In this document: positions 17,427 to 26,843 of the stretch, in pieces | Layout of the letters: each line of letters begins with the position of its first letter | Position numbering within the stretch: position 1 is the first letter of the stretch | Source: Candidatus Zhuqueibacterota bacterium | GTDB taxonomy: Bacteria; Zhuqueibacterota; Zhuqueibacteria; Residuimicrobiales; Oceaniaggregativiventaceae | NCBI GenBank assembly: GCA_014728115.1 | Contig: WJME01000171.1 | Coordinates: forward strand, 1 to 63,660 | Direction: 5' to 3' | DNA: 63,660 nt | The notes under the pieces: model-generated | Told to the model about the DNA's origin: nothing | The model's input: only the letters and a program-made list of their open reading frames with translations | The model's database searches: none | Program-made: the position numbers and the translations under genes

Positions 17427-17822
17427 ATGCAACGACTCCTGGTATGGGCAATTCTGTTGCCCATGATGGTCTCTGCCCAGTCCGCTGAGGACGAGTTGGT
17501 CAGAGTCAAAGAGTTTATGCCTGATATTGTGTTTGATCTGAAATACAGTTCCCTTGACAATTTTACCAATCAAAAACTCTATTCGACGGATGAGTGCTAT
17601 CTGGCTATAAATGTCGTCAGGCGCTTAAAACTCGTTCAGGACAGCCTCTGTACCATTCGCGAACACAATGGCATCTCTTATCCCAGAGGCCTGGGTCTCA
17701 AAATCTGGGATGGCTACCGGCCGCGGACCGTGCAGGTTCTCATGTGGGAAATCATCCCGGATCCTATCTCTTTATTGTCTGGTCCTCGTGGGCACAATTC
17801 AGCGACAATTATGACGTCATAG
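17427..17822 (+). pseudogene. Truncated VanX/DdpX-like D-Ala-D-Ala dipeptidase (peptidase M15D)
   Basis: The frame gives 132 residues from an ATG with a good GGAGG. A signal peptide (to about VSAQS) is followed by the M15D start (FMPDIVFDLKYSSLDNF, then IWDGYRPRTVQVLMWEIIPDP). After that the match decays to GHNSATIMTS and a stop. The family is usually about 200-250 residues and needs a later Glu and His of the zinc site, which are missing here. No other frame up to 17997 restores them. I judge it a truncated, probably inactive gene. Functional members hydrolyse D-Ala-D-Ala in peptidoglycan turnover. Confidence 0.7.
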
Positions 17823-17854
17823 GCAGAACAGTTTCTTTACACACGCTCACAGGC

Positions 17855-17877
17855 AGGTAGGACAATAACACCTACCT
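17855..17877. terminator. Short hairpin, weak terminator candidate
   Basis: AGGTAGG and CCTACCT form a 7-bp stem around a 9-base loop between the VanX remnant and the beta-helix gene, which are convergent. There is no clear T run, so a terminator role is uncertain. Confidence 0.3.
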
Positions 17878-17997
17878 TACTTGCGCTTGCTACACGCACC
17901 TGTTGAGGTTGCAGAATGGCAAACACGGTCTTTGCGATACCAGCGACTCATGCACATATTGCGGTTTAAACGTTCACGTGAACACATTCATACGTTC

Positions 17998-20367
17998 CTA
18001 TTTGACCAGCACCATCTTTTTCATCTCGCGAAATGGTCCGGATTGCAGCCGCATCCAATAGGTACCTGTCGGCAGATTCGTCGCATCGAACGTGATGGTA
18101 TACCGGCCCCGGTCGAGTGTGCGGGAAACCAGTTGTTGTATTTGCCGGCCCCTGATGTCATAAATGGCCAGTGTCGTGAACTCTTTTTGTTTGATGGAGA
18201 AACTTATTTGGGTCGTGGCATTAAAGGGATTGGGATAGTTTTGTTCCAGGGCAAAGGACGTTGCAACACGACTGTCCGAGGCGATGCCGGTGGCGGATTC
18301 AAAGGTGGCCATAAAGACCTTGTCCTCATCCATGATCAGGGTATCCGGATTGGCCGACCCGGTCAGGGGGCCGCTCCAGGACTTGAATTGCCAGCCTTGC
18401 TCAGGAATGGCTGTAAGAATCACACGGGTGCCCTGGATATAGATGCCTCCCGGTGGATCCAGGGTCACGGTTCCTGAGCCGATGATCCAGGCGGATAGTT
18501 CGAATGTGGGAATCTCTTTAAACACAGCCTGTACGGTCTTGTCTGTATCCATAACCAGCGTATCCACTGACTGAGCACCTGACAGGTCACCTTGCCAGTG
18601 ATCGAACACCCATCCGGAATCTGGTGTGGCGGTCAGCTGCACGACCGTGCCCCGATCGAAAACAGGTCCCTCTGGCATGGTTTGCACCGAGCCATCGTCA
18701 GAAGGCAAAACGGTCAAAAGCACCTCATCGCTGTTTGGTTTTTCCTCGAATACCGCAGTGATCGTCAAAGAGGTATCCACTGTCATGATATAGGGATTTT
18801 GCGTAAACCGGGCACCCCCCGGGATTCTCCAGTGTAAAAAGCGGTTATTCGGCAAAGGCTGTGCAGTCAGCTGTACCTCTGTGCCCGGTTCATAGCTGCC
18901 GCCGGGCGGATCCAGAATCACCATGCCTTCTCCGGACACCCGGGTATCGATCAGCTTGTGAAATGTCACATGATTGCTGCTGACAAAATCCGCTTGCCGG
19001 TTGTCATAGACCTCATTGTTCTCATAAACGATGCCCTCGCCTGCCATAATGCGCACGCCATAATCATTGTCATGGATGTCATTTTCCAGCACCTGCACAA
19101 ATCGTGGCGGACCATCTGCCTTGCCACGGGTACCCCCATCATAATTCAACAGGATCCCGGTAAAATTGGCACCGTTGTTATCATAGATATGATTGCCTTT
19201 TACCACAGTATAAGGTCCGTTCAGGATGTAAATGCCCTTGCCGCCAGGGACGTCGCTCGAGGTGACCGTATTGTTTTCAATGCGGGTGTGAGGAGAACCC
19301 AGATAGACTTTGACGCCTTCGCGGCAGTTCACCATGGTATTGTCATGAATATAATTGTAAGGTCCTGATTCATCGTGCGTCGCTCCGGTATTGCCTACGC
19401 CGACCCCGGCCCCTTTGGTAACATCATAGATCTCGTTAAAAGCGATTTCATTGAGAAACTCGTCTTCGCCATGCAGATCGAAGGCATCGAGCCTGTTGTC
19501 TCTGGCAACATTAAAAGCGACCAGATTGTTATGGGTGGAATATTGCAGAACCACGCCGTGCCGGATATAGGGTCCCAGAAATTGACATCCCTGTACCAGA
19601 TTGAATTTGGAATCCGTATCCGGACTGCTGTTTCCCTGGATGGAAATCCCATACCCGGCTCCGCCGCCTGCCACGTCCGTGGCTCTGGTAAACACGCAAT
19701 TTTTCACCACGATATCGTGGCTGTCGCTCAGACGAACGCCCATGCGCCAAAAATGCTCAAAGTAGACGCTGTCGATGGTGATATTATAATTGGGAACCCC
19801 GCTGGCATCGTCGATGCTGATCATATACTTGGGGCCACCCCGTTGCGGATTATTGACCGAGGTATGGGTGGAAAAACTGCCGGAAAATTCAGCGGTCATA
19901 TATAAATGTGAGATCTGAATATCATGCACGCCACGGCATTTGAGAAATTGATCCACAGTCAGGTCTCCGAAACCGGATTTCAGGATGGTTGAATCCCTAT
20001 GACTGCCCCGCAAGTTGACTCTGGATTTCAGAGTAAAATGGGTGGCAGATCCCTCGTATTCGGTAGAGCGGATATTATACACTCCGGCCGGAAAATAGAT
20101 CTCGTCACCATAGCCGGCATCCTGCAGGGCCTTTGCAATGGCCTCGCGATCATCATTTTCATTATCAAGTGGGTCGGCGCCATAGTCAAGCACATTCAGG
20201 CTCTTGCCGGTCACCGGATTGGGAGTGTGTACCGGATGCGGAGTGCCGTCGTCGTTATAGAGTCCCGGATAAACCGGTTGTGCGTTGGCCGAAGGATAAA
20301 TACCACACAGCAACCCACCGGTCATAAAAAGCGCAAAAAACAGGATCCATCGAGTCATAAAGGTCAT
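17998..20367 (-). CDS. Secreted right-handed beta-helix protein (Pectate_lyase_3 type) with T9SS tail
   Basis: This 789-residue protein has a signal peptide (to about SANAQ). A Pectate_lyase_3-like start (NVLDYGADPLDNENDDREAI) leads into a long beta-helix rich in N-x-I/V-x2-N steps (about 50-480). Three InlB/Bacterial-repeat modules (about 485-690; motif W-x-G-D-L-S-G and a 'D-K-T-V-Q-A-V-F' end) follow, then a NYPNPFN FlgD-like T9SS tail. The helix has an AFDLHGED segment that recalls the catalytic DPHE region of alginate C5-epimerases, but the match is loose. Likely role: surface or extracellular lyase or epimerase acting on polyuronate. It is the last gene of the polysaccharide locus, 23 bp after the PL6 gene. 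Confidence 0.85.
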   Translation of the reverse strand: MTFMTRWILFFALFMTGGLLCGIYPSANAQPVYPGLYNDDGTPHPVHTPNPVTGKSLNVLDYGADPLDNENDDREAIAKALQDAGYGDEIYFPAGVYNIRSTEYEGSATHFTLKSRVNLRGSHRDSTILKSGFGDLTVDQFLKCRGVHDIQISHLYMTAEFSGSFSTHTSVNNPQRGGPKYMISIDDASGVPNYNITIDSVYFEHFWRMGVRLSDSHDIVVKNCVFTRATDVAGGGAGYGISIQGNSSPDTDSKFNLVQGCQFLGPYIRHGVVLQYSTHNNLVAFNVARDNRLDAFDLHGEDEFLNEIAFNEIYDVTKGAGVGVGNTGATHDESGPYNYIHDNTMVNCREGVKVYLGSPHTRIENNTVTSSDVPGGKGIYILNGPYTVVKGNHIYDNNGANFTGILLNYDGGTRGKADGPPRFVQVLENDIHDNDYGVRIMAGEGIVYENNEVYDNRQADFVSSNHVTFHKLIDTRVSGEGMVILDPPGGSYEPGTEVQLTAQPLPNNRFLHWRIPGGARFTQNPYIMTVDTSLTITAVFEEKPNSDEVLLTVLPSDDGSVQTMPEGPVFDRGTVVQLTATPDSGWVFDHWQGDLSGAQSVDTLVMDTDKTVQAVFKEIPTFELSAWIIGSGTVTLDPPGGIYIQGTRVILTAIPEQGWQFKSWSGPLTGSANPDTLIMDEDKVFMATFESATGIASDSRVATSFALEQNYPNPFNATTQISFSIKQKEFTTLAIYDIRGRQIQQLVSRTLDRGRYTITFDATNLPTGTYWMRLQSGPFREMKKMVLVK

Positions 20368-20390
20368 TTTCAGTTTTGAATAGTTTCTGT

Positions 20391-22583
20391 CTATTTGATC
20401 AATGTCATCTTGCCGGTATCCTCAAATGATCCGGCCTTTAATTTATAAAAATAGAGTCCGGATTCCAGGTTCGAGGCATCGAAGCGAAATGTATGCTCAC
20501 CGGCCTCGAGCATGCCCTCCACCAGGGTCGCCACCTCGCGACCGAGCCGGTCATAGAGGATCAAAGTGGTGTGCCCGGGCTGAGCGAGTCCGAATTTAAT
20601 CACTGTACGGCTATTAAAAGGGTTGGGATAATTGGGTTCCAGACGGTATTCTGCCGGTTGATTTGTGCGATAGGCCACATGCGTGGCACGATCAAACACT
20701 GCCAGGATCATCTTGGTGGTATCCATCACGACCTGAACAGGATTCTCGGTGCTCTCGAGATCCCCTTCCCAGTGATCGAATTGCCAACCAGAATCCGGCA
20801 CAGCGGTCAGCGTAACCAGGGTCCCTTCCGAGTATTCATTCTCCTGGGGATCGAATACCACGTGCCCCCCCGAAGAAAAGACAAAAACAGAGAGTGCATA
20901 AACCGGCGGCACATCGAGAGCAAAGACCGCTTCCAGGGCGGTTATTTCATCGAGGGTAAATGTCAGGGTGTCCTCCTGACTGCTGATATCGCCGCGCCAT
21001 TCAACAAATTTATAGCCGGAATCCGGGATGGCAATGGCTGTAATCTCGGTGCCCGGTTCATAGATGACCTGATCAGGCTCATGAATGACCTTTCCTCCCT
21101 CTGTCGTGTTGATCTTGAGCAACAGCGGTACCGGGGTGCCGAGCCAGGCAGGGCCGACATCATGTGCCGTCAATGGCCGGTTCACGACCGGTTCCTGAGA
21201 AATCTGATCCGCACCTGCATCTTTGGGCGAGGTGCGGGATTGGCCGTCCATATCCTGAACAATATCAGAATAATCGCCCTGTGCCGCACCGACCAAAGGA
21301 CTGGTCGCTGACGGCCGCCACAGGCCATCCGCCGCCGGAGACAAATCCACTTCTGCAAGGGTAATGCCCTCGGGCTGTGAAATTCCCAACGAGGGGCTTT
21401 GTACAAAATTTCCTTGCCAGGTGAGATCGATGGGGTCATGCTCTTGCCGGATCGCCGTAAACGACGTCAAAATCACATTGTTGGCAATTGTACAATTTTG
21501 CGGGGGCAATGTCCGTTCGTTATCGCTGCCCGCTCCGATGATCATGGAATAGCGGCAATCTACAAAGGTATTGAATGCCACCAGGGCATTTTTGACCTGA
21601 AAGTAACGGTTCAGAGGCGAATTGGGCACACCGTTCAGAATGGGTAAAGCAGACTTGAAGCTGCTGCCATATAATCCATAGAAATAGTTATTGATGACCT
21701 TGTGATCCTCCCCGATGACGCGCACACCCCCGGTCAGAGGCAGGCCATTGCCGATGAAAAAATTGCGCTCGACCGTACAGCGATTGCCGTGTCGCAGCGT
21801 CAAAGCTCCTTCACATTCATAAAAGGTATTGCCCCGGTATATATTTTCACAACTCTTGTTGGAAATAATCTCGATCTCGCCGTTGCAATGTTCAAAATAA
21901 TTGTTTTCCACAAGGGTATTGGAATTGTACAATGAATAAGTGCTGGTACCGATGCGAATCGTTTCACCGCCATTGACCCCCAGCGCGGGACGATGGCCGA
22001 AATAGTTATGGTCGATGCGATGAAAATGGGCCGGCGGATTGTCGGTGCGCTCGAACCAGACGACCAATGTCGTCTCTTCATTGGTTTTGCCGCCGAAATA
22101 ACAGTGGTCTACCCGGTTATATTGACCATACAGGGATACCCATTTGTATCCGTTGCCTTTGTGTTCGGGATTATAGTCGATGATTGCCGTGTTGGTCAGG
22201 CGACAATGATAGGCCAGATCGCTGGATCCATCGCGAAACTCGATCACCGCGCCGGAAATACTGCGGCCGCCGATAAAGCGCAGGCCGTCCACGACCAGAT
22301 AAGACCCGGCGATCCGCAGGTTGGAATACCCATTGAGCACCACTGATCCCGGAGACTCGGCACGCAAGACAATGGGATGGTCCTGAGAACCATGGCCCTC
22401 GAATTTGATGCGCTCATTGACCCACAATCCGGTTTTCATGAGCAGGGTGTCCCCGGGCTGTGCCGATTGCATGGCCGTCTCGATTTCAGATGCGGAAGAC
22501 ACGTTTACGGTTTTGGCAATCCCGTTGACAGCAAAAAGCAATACGATCACGATGAGCAAATCTGTTCGTCTGTGTGTATTCAC
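20391..22583 (-). CDS. PL6 family polysaccharide lyase (alginate lyase/chondroitinase-B type) with T9SS tail
   Basis: I choose the GTG at 22583, preceded by AAAGG, giving 730 residues; an in-frame ATG at 22607 lacks a ribosome binding site. After a signal peptide (to about 24), the beta-helix lyase domain (25-450) shows NGGETIRIG, EIEIISNKSCEN and LTLRHGNRC. Candidate base Lys243 and acid Arg264 are 21 residues apart, and Glu236 and Glu238 sit at the Ca2+ site, the same spacing as Lys250, Arg271, Glu243 and Glu245 in Pedobacter chondroitinase B (from memory). Two Bacterial-repeat modules and a NYPNPFN T9SS tail follow. Together with the neighbouring lyases this points to alginate as substrate. 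Confidence 0.92.
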   Translation of the reverse strand: MNTHRRTDLLIVIVLLFAVNGIAKTVNVSSASEIETAMQSAQPGDTLLMKTGLWVNERIKFEGHGSQDHPIVLRAESPGSVVLNGYSNLRIAGSYLVVDGLRFIGGRSISGAVIEFRDGSSDLAYHCRLTNTAIIDYNPEHKGNGYKWVSLYGQYNRVDHCYFGGKTNEETTLVVWFERTDNPPAHFHRIDHNYFGHRPALGVNGGETIRIGTSTYSLYNSNTLVENNYFEHCNGEIEIISNKSCENIYRGNTFYECEGALTLRHGNRCTVERNFFIGNGLPLTGGVRVIGEDHKVINNYFYGLYGSSFKSALPILNGVPNSPLNRYFQVKNALVAFNTFVDCRYSMIIGAGSDNERTLPPQNCTIANNVILTSFTAIRQEHDPIDLTWQGNFVQSPSLGISQPEGITLAEVDLSPAADGLWRPSATSPLVGAAQGDYSDIVQDMDGQSRTSPKDAGADQISQEPVVNRPLTAHDVGPAWLGTPVPLLLKINTTEGGKVIHEPDQVIYEPGTEITAIAIPDSGYKFVEWRGDISSQEDTLTFTLDEITALEAVFALDVPPVYALSVFVFSSGGHVVFDPQENEYSEGTLVTLTAVPDSGWQFDHWEGDLESTENPVQVVMDTTKMILAVFDRATHVAYRTNQPAEYRLEPNYPNPFNSRTVIKFGLAQPGHTTLILYDRLGREVATLVEGMLEAGEHTFRFDASNLESGLYFYKLKAGSFEDTGKMTLIK

Positions 22584-22634
22584 GTTAACCTTTGCATTTA
22601 ATACCATTCGGCTGGTCCGTGCGGATGACAGCGG

Positions 22635-22672
22635 GAGTAAAAATTCTTCCCGGAGCTAAAGGCTCCGGGAAG
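22635..22672 (-). terminator. Intrinsic terminator or attenuator hairpin inside the lyase operon
   Basis: A perfect 11-bp inverted repeat, CTTCCCGGAGC (22646-22656) and GCTCCGGGAAG (22662-22672) with a 5-base loop, is followed on the minus strand by AATTTTT. It lies in the gap between the triple beta-helix gene and the PL6 gene and should reduce read-through into the last two lyase genes. Confidence 0.75.
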
Positions 22673-22707
22673 AGGATACGAATTATTATCCGAATTATCA
22701 ACCACAA

Positions 22708-25700
22708 CTATTTGACGAGAATCATCTTTTTGATCGAGACAAATTCTCCGGAAACAAGCTTGTAGAAATAGACCCCTGTAGCCAGTTTCGGGATATGAAA
22801 GACCACATCATAGCTGCCGGCTTTCATGTTGCGATCGACCAGTGTCTGGACCTCACGACCCAGCGTATCATAGATCTTGAGTGTCGTCTTGCCCTCTTTT
22901 TTCAGACTAAAAGAGATCGTGGTTGACGGATTGAACGGATTCGGATAATTCTGATTCAGCGCATATTCATGTGGCACATTGGCCAGATTTTCAACACCGG
23001 TTTCCATGGTAAACACTGCCGTGACCGACTTTTCACTGTCTGCTGTCAGGGTGATACTGGATTCTGTGCTGCTCACGGCTCCGCTCCAACCGGTGAACGT
23101 ATAACCGGAATCCGGAACAGCAGTCAGAGTGACCTCGGTATCAGGATCATAGGTTCTACCCACAGGTTCGGGGCTCATCATTACGCGACCGCCCCCTTCA
23201 ACGACCACACTAAGCGCAACATGTGTCGGTTCATGGATTGCCCAGTTCAGATCACCCGCAGCCTCACCGTCATCAGCCAGGCCATAGGCATGAGAGGCGG
23301 GCAACAAGGTGTAATTACGGTTCTCCGGGGCCTCGTACAGGGGATCGAACGACCAGATCGTGGTGGTATCCACGGTGGCATCTTCTTCCGGATCCACCTG
23401 ATCGCTGGCATTATATGTCACAATGTTGGAAGCATGAGAGTTGCCATAAATCCTGAGAAAATCGGAATGACGTTCTTTGGTAAACAATTGATTGGAAATA
23501 ATGCAATTCTTGACTGTTGCGTTTTGCGTATCTTCAGGATAGAGCACCCGGTAATCTGATTCCCAATCGGTCGAATCAAAAGTACAATGATTGATCTCCA
23601 GAACGGCATCGGGATTATCCCGCATTCGCAGAGCTTCTCGTCCGGACCGAATAAAAGTGCTGTTTTCCAGTTTGACATACCCTACGGTATTGGGCTCTTT
23701 GAGATAGATGCCCTCTTTTTGACATTCCCTGAACATGCTGTTGGTGATGATCAGCGAGTCGACCATACCGAGAATATAGATCTTGACCCACACTTCGCCG
23801 GCATCGTGGAAATAGCAATCATCGATGCGGATCTTTGTGGTCAGGGTGTCGTCATCGGTGCGCACCTGATATTTTGCACCATAGACCTCCAATCCTCTAA
23901 GCGTCAGAGAAGAGACACTGCGTTTGATCTGAAAGATGCCAGAGGAATAATTGAGATCCGGATTTCCTTCGATCTTGGGTTTGGTGGTCAGTCCCTCTTT
24001 GGCGACGATTGCCAGATCCATATCCACAGTGATAAAATCATGCGCAGGCCACGTCCCGCCATCTGTGGTCAGGACAATGGTATCGACCTGGGTATTGTTG
24101 CGCACAAATTCGACAGCATCTTCCAGGGCCCAGGTGGTATCGATTTCGAGTACACCACCGGCCAATGCGATCTCTGTAAACGTGGCAATGATCGCAAGAT
24201 CTTCTGTCAGTGTGACAGTCAGGGTATCATTGGCATCGGCATCGACCACATCGCCGGACCAGCCGTCGAATTCAAATCCGGGCACCGGTTCGGCAATCAG
24301 CGAAACCACGGTACCGGTATCATAGCTGTCGTAAACGGCATACGGTTCGGGAACCATCATCACATCGCCTTTGCCCACAATGTCAACCTCGATCTTTGAC
24401 TGTGGAACCACCGGCGCAAAGGTCGCGGTAATGGCTTTATCGCCGTCGACCGTCAGGGTCAGAGGATTGTCAGTACTCTCTGCATCACCGGTCCAGTTCT
24501 CAAACTCCATAGACGTGGTGTCAGAGACGGCCGTCATGGTGACCTCGGTACCTTCATAGTATACATAATCGGCCGTGTCCAGAGAGGCGGGTGTAAACTC
24601 GACATGACCGACCCCAACGGTGGTCAGGTCAATGGTATAGCGTTCGAGCAGGGGTTCGAAAATGACCTTGACTTCCTTGTCCGCATCCATGGTAAGGGTA
24701 GCAGTGGGAGCATCGGGCGGAAAAACCAGCACGCCTTCCCAGCCGGCAACCTTCCAGTTAAAATCCGGTGTGGCGGTCACGGTGACCTGAGCGCCGACAT
24801 CGAACCATTCACCGGCAGGCGACAATTCCACCGTCCCCTTGCCTTCGGTGATGATGCTCAACCGCACCTGATCGGGTGACACTTCCCAGCGCAGATCGCC
24901 CATGGCACGTCCGTCATCAGCTGCCCCCCGGACCGGGGAATCCAGTGCCAGACGATAATCGTCATTGGCCGGATCGAAATAGAGCGGATCCACAAACAGG
25001 GTATCGCTGGCTGTCGCGGCGTCGTTGAGCTGTATCTTGCCCGAGTTCCAGATATCGACATGATGGATACTGGAATTGCCGAACAGCTTTACCGCTTCGC
25101 TGTGTGTGCCCAGCTTGTTACTGATGATGGTATTCTTGATTTCTACATTTTGAACGTTTTCCGGATAGATCGCGCGATAATCCTTGTCATAGGTTATGGA
25201 ATCAAACGTACAGTGATTGACCAGCATCGTCGCGGTATCGTTATCGCGCACCCGAATGGCTTCGCGTCCGGTATGGATAAATGTACAATTGACAAATTCG
25301 GCATAAGCGAATGTGTTGGGTTCTTTGAGATAAATGCCTTCCTTTTCGGAATCCCTGAAAATCGTGTCATTGACGATCAAAGAATCGACCATAGAACCGG
25401 GATAGACCTTGATCAGGGTTTCCTTTGCAGTATGGCCATAGCACCCGATGACCTTTAACACAGCATTCGTGCCGCCGTTATCCACGCGAATGAGATGTTT
25501 GGCATTGAAAAATTCCACGCCCATCAGCGTCAGGTTGGCACCGCCTTCGAGCTTGAACACGCCATTGGACTCGCCATAATCGTCATTTTGAATCATGGGC
25601 ATTTGTGTCAGCCCGTCCATGGCCCGCACAGTGATGCTCTTGTCCAGTACGATACTGCCGGTTTCAAAATAGAGGCCACCGTTGGTCACCAGTTCGATAA

Positions 25701-26751
25701 TGTCGCCATCCTCTGCGGCGGCATAGGCAGCCGCAATCTGATCGGTACCGGCTTCGATCTGGAGCACATTGGGCATATCGATAGTAGGATCCCAGCGCAG
25801 ATCCCCCATGGCCTGACCATCATCGGCCATACCAAGAACCGGTGAGCTCAACTCCAGTGTATAGTCGTCGACAGACGGATCGGTATAGAGTGGATCCACC
25901 GAAAGCATGCCATCGCCGATCGTGGCGGCGTCATTGGCCTGTACATCACCGCTGTTGAACAGATTGCTGTGATGAATGGTTGATGAGCCAAAGAGCTTGA
26001 TGGCCTCACTGTGAGTGCCCAGTTTGTTGGTGATCATGGAATTCTTGAATATCACATTTTGAACATTTTCCGGATATACGGCACGATAATCCTTGTCATA
26101 GGTGATGGAATCAAAGGTACAGTGGTTGATCAGCATCACTGCATTATCATTGTCGCGCACGCGGATCGCTTCACGGCCGGTATGTACGAATGTACAGTTT
26201 TCAAATTCGGCATACCCGAGGGTGTTTGGTTCTTTGAGATAGATCCCTTCCTTGGCACAATCGCGGAAGAACGTATCCTTGACGATCAGAGAATCGAGCC
26301 ATGCACCACCATACACTCTGATCAGGGTTTCATTGGCAGTATGGCCAAAGCACCCCATGACCTTGAGAACCGCATTGGAAGAATCGTTATCCACACGGAT
26401 CAGATGTTTGGCATTGGTAAACTCGATGTCCATGAGGGTCAGATTACCGCCGGCGATCATCTTGAACACGCCATTGGATTCGCCAATGTCATCGTTTTGG
26501 ATGACCGGCATGGTTTCCAGCCCATCCAGGGCACGAATGGTGAGACTCTTGTCTATTTCGATACTGTTGGTTTCCAGATAAACGCCGCCATCAGTGACCA
26601 GTTCGATGATATCGCCCTCGGCAGCAGCCTGGACAAGAGGAACGATCTGGTCGGTACCGGCTTCTACATGATGAACCGTCTGGGTGAATCCGGGATGGAC
26701 CACAACAAAAACCAACACAAGACACAAGAACAGTAAAGGTATGTTTCTCAT
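22708..26751 (-). CDS. Giant exported triple beta-helix protein (DUF4957/DUF5123-like) with T9SS tail
   Basis: The ATG at 26751 (GGAGGAAGAG upstream) opens a signal peptide and a 1347-residue protein. Three beta-helix units follow. Units 1 and 2 (about residues 27-330 and 330-625) are near-copies, both containing GIYLKEPNT, GREAIRVRDND, NHCTFDSITYDKDYRA and NKLGTHSEA. Unit 3 (about 870-1175) is a diverged copy. Between units 2 and 3 and after unit 3 lie InlB/Bacterial-repeat modules, and the end is NYPNPFNPSTT, a T9SS tail. The unit resembles DUF4957/DUF5123 proteins of alginate and polyuronate loci. It may be a lyase or a glycan-binding surface protein; no lyase catalytic residues were identified. 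Confidence 0.85.
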   Translation of the reverse strand: MRNIPLLFLCLVLVFVVVHPGFTQTVHHVEAGTDQIVPLVQAAAEGDIIELVTDGGVYLETNSIEIDKSLTIRALDGLETMPVIQNDDIGESNGVFKMIAGGNLTLMDIEFTNAKHLIRVDNDSSNAVLKVMGCFGHTANETLIRVYGGAWLDSLIVKDTFFRDCAKEGIYLKEPNTLGYAEFENCTFVHTGREAIRVRDNDNAVMLINHCTFDSITYDKDYRAVYPENVQNVIFKNSMITNKLGTHSEAIKLFGSSTIHHSNLFNSGDVQANDAATIGDGMLSVDPLYTDPSVDDYTLELSSPVLGMADDGQAMGDLRWDPTIDMPNVLQIEAGTDQIAAAYAAAEDGDIIELVTNGGLYFETGSIVLDKSITVRAMDGLTQMPMIQNDDYGESNGVFKLEGGANLTLMGVEFFNAKHLIRVDNGGTNAVLKVIGCYGHTAKETLIKVYPGSMVDSLIVNDTIFRDSEKEGIYLKEPNTFAYAEFVNCTFIHTGREAIRVRDNDTATMLVNHCTFDSITYDKDYRAIYPENVQNVEIKNTIISNKLGTHSEAVKLFGNSSIHHVDIWNSGKIQLNDAATASDTLFVDPLYFDPANDDYRLALDSPVRGAADDGRAMGDLRWEVSPDQVRLSIITEGKGTVELSPAGEWFDVGAQVTVTATPDFNWKVAGWEGVLVFPPDAPTATLTMDADKEVKVIFEPLLERYTIDLTTVGVGHVEFTPASLDTADYVYYEGTEVTMTAVSDTTSMEFENWTGDAESTDNPLTLTVDGDKAITATFAPVVPQSKIEVDIVGKGDVMMVPEPYAVYDSYDTGTVVSLIAEPVPGFEFDGWSGDVVDADANDTLTVTLTEDLAIIATFTEIALAGGVLEIDTTWALEDAVEFVRNNTQVDTIVLTTDGGTWPAHDFITVDMDLAIVAKEGLTTKPKIEGNPDLNYSSGIFQIKRSVSSLTLRGLEVYGAKYQVRTDDDTLTTKIRIDDCYFHDAGEVWVKIYILGMVDSLIITNSMFRECQKEGIYLKEPNTVGYVKLENSTFIRSGREALRMRDNPDAVLEINHCTFDSTDWESDYRVLYPEDTQNATVKNCIISNQLFTKERHSDFLRIYGNSHASNIVTYNASDQVDPEEDATVDTTTIWSFDPLYEAPENRNYTLLPASHAYGLADDGEAAGDLNWAIHEPTHVALSVVVEGGGRVMMSPEPVGRTYDPDTEVTLTAVPDSGYTFTGWSGAVSSTESSITLTADSEKSVTAVFTMETGVENLANVPHEYALNQNYPNPFNPSTTISFSLKKEGKTTLKIYDTLGREVQTLVDRNMKAGSYDVVFHIPKLATGVYFYKLVSGEFVSIKKMILVK

Positions 26752-26843
26752 CTCTTCCTCCCTTTTGTGGGAATTCTGATTATTATGAATTGAAAAATCG
26801 AATGCGTTAACAACACCTCCTCTCTTGTAAAAAATCGACATCC

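Noticed and set aside
17901..17960. A possible tRNA-Leu gene (GAGGTTGCAGAATGGCAAAC resembles the D-arm region).
   Set aside because: No matching acceptor stem, anticodon arm, T-arm or CCA-side sequence follows; at most a fragment.
17998..20367. Assignment of this beta-helix protein as an AlgE-type mannuronan C5-epimerase.
   Set aside because: Only a loose AFDLHGED similarity is visible and the remaining catalytic residues were not found; kept as a beta-helix protein of unknown activity.
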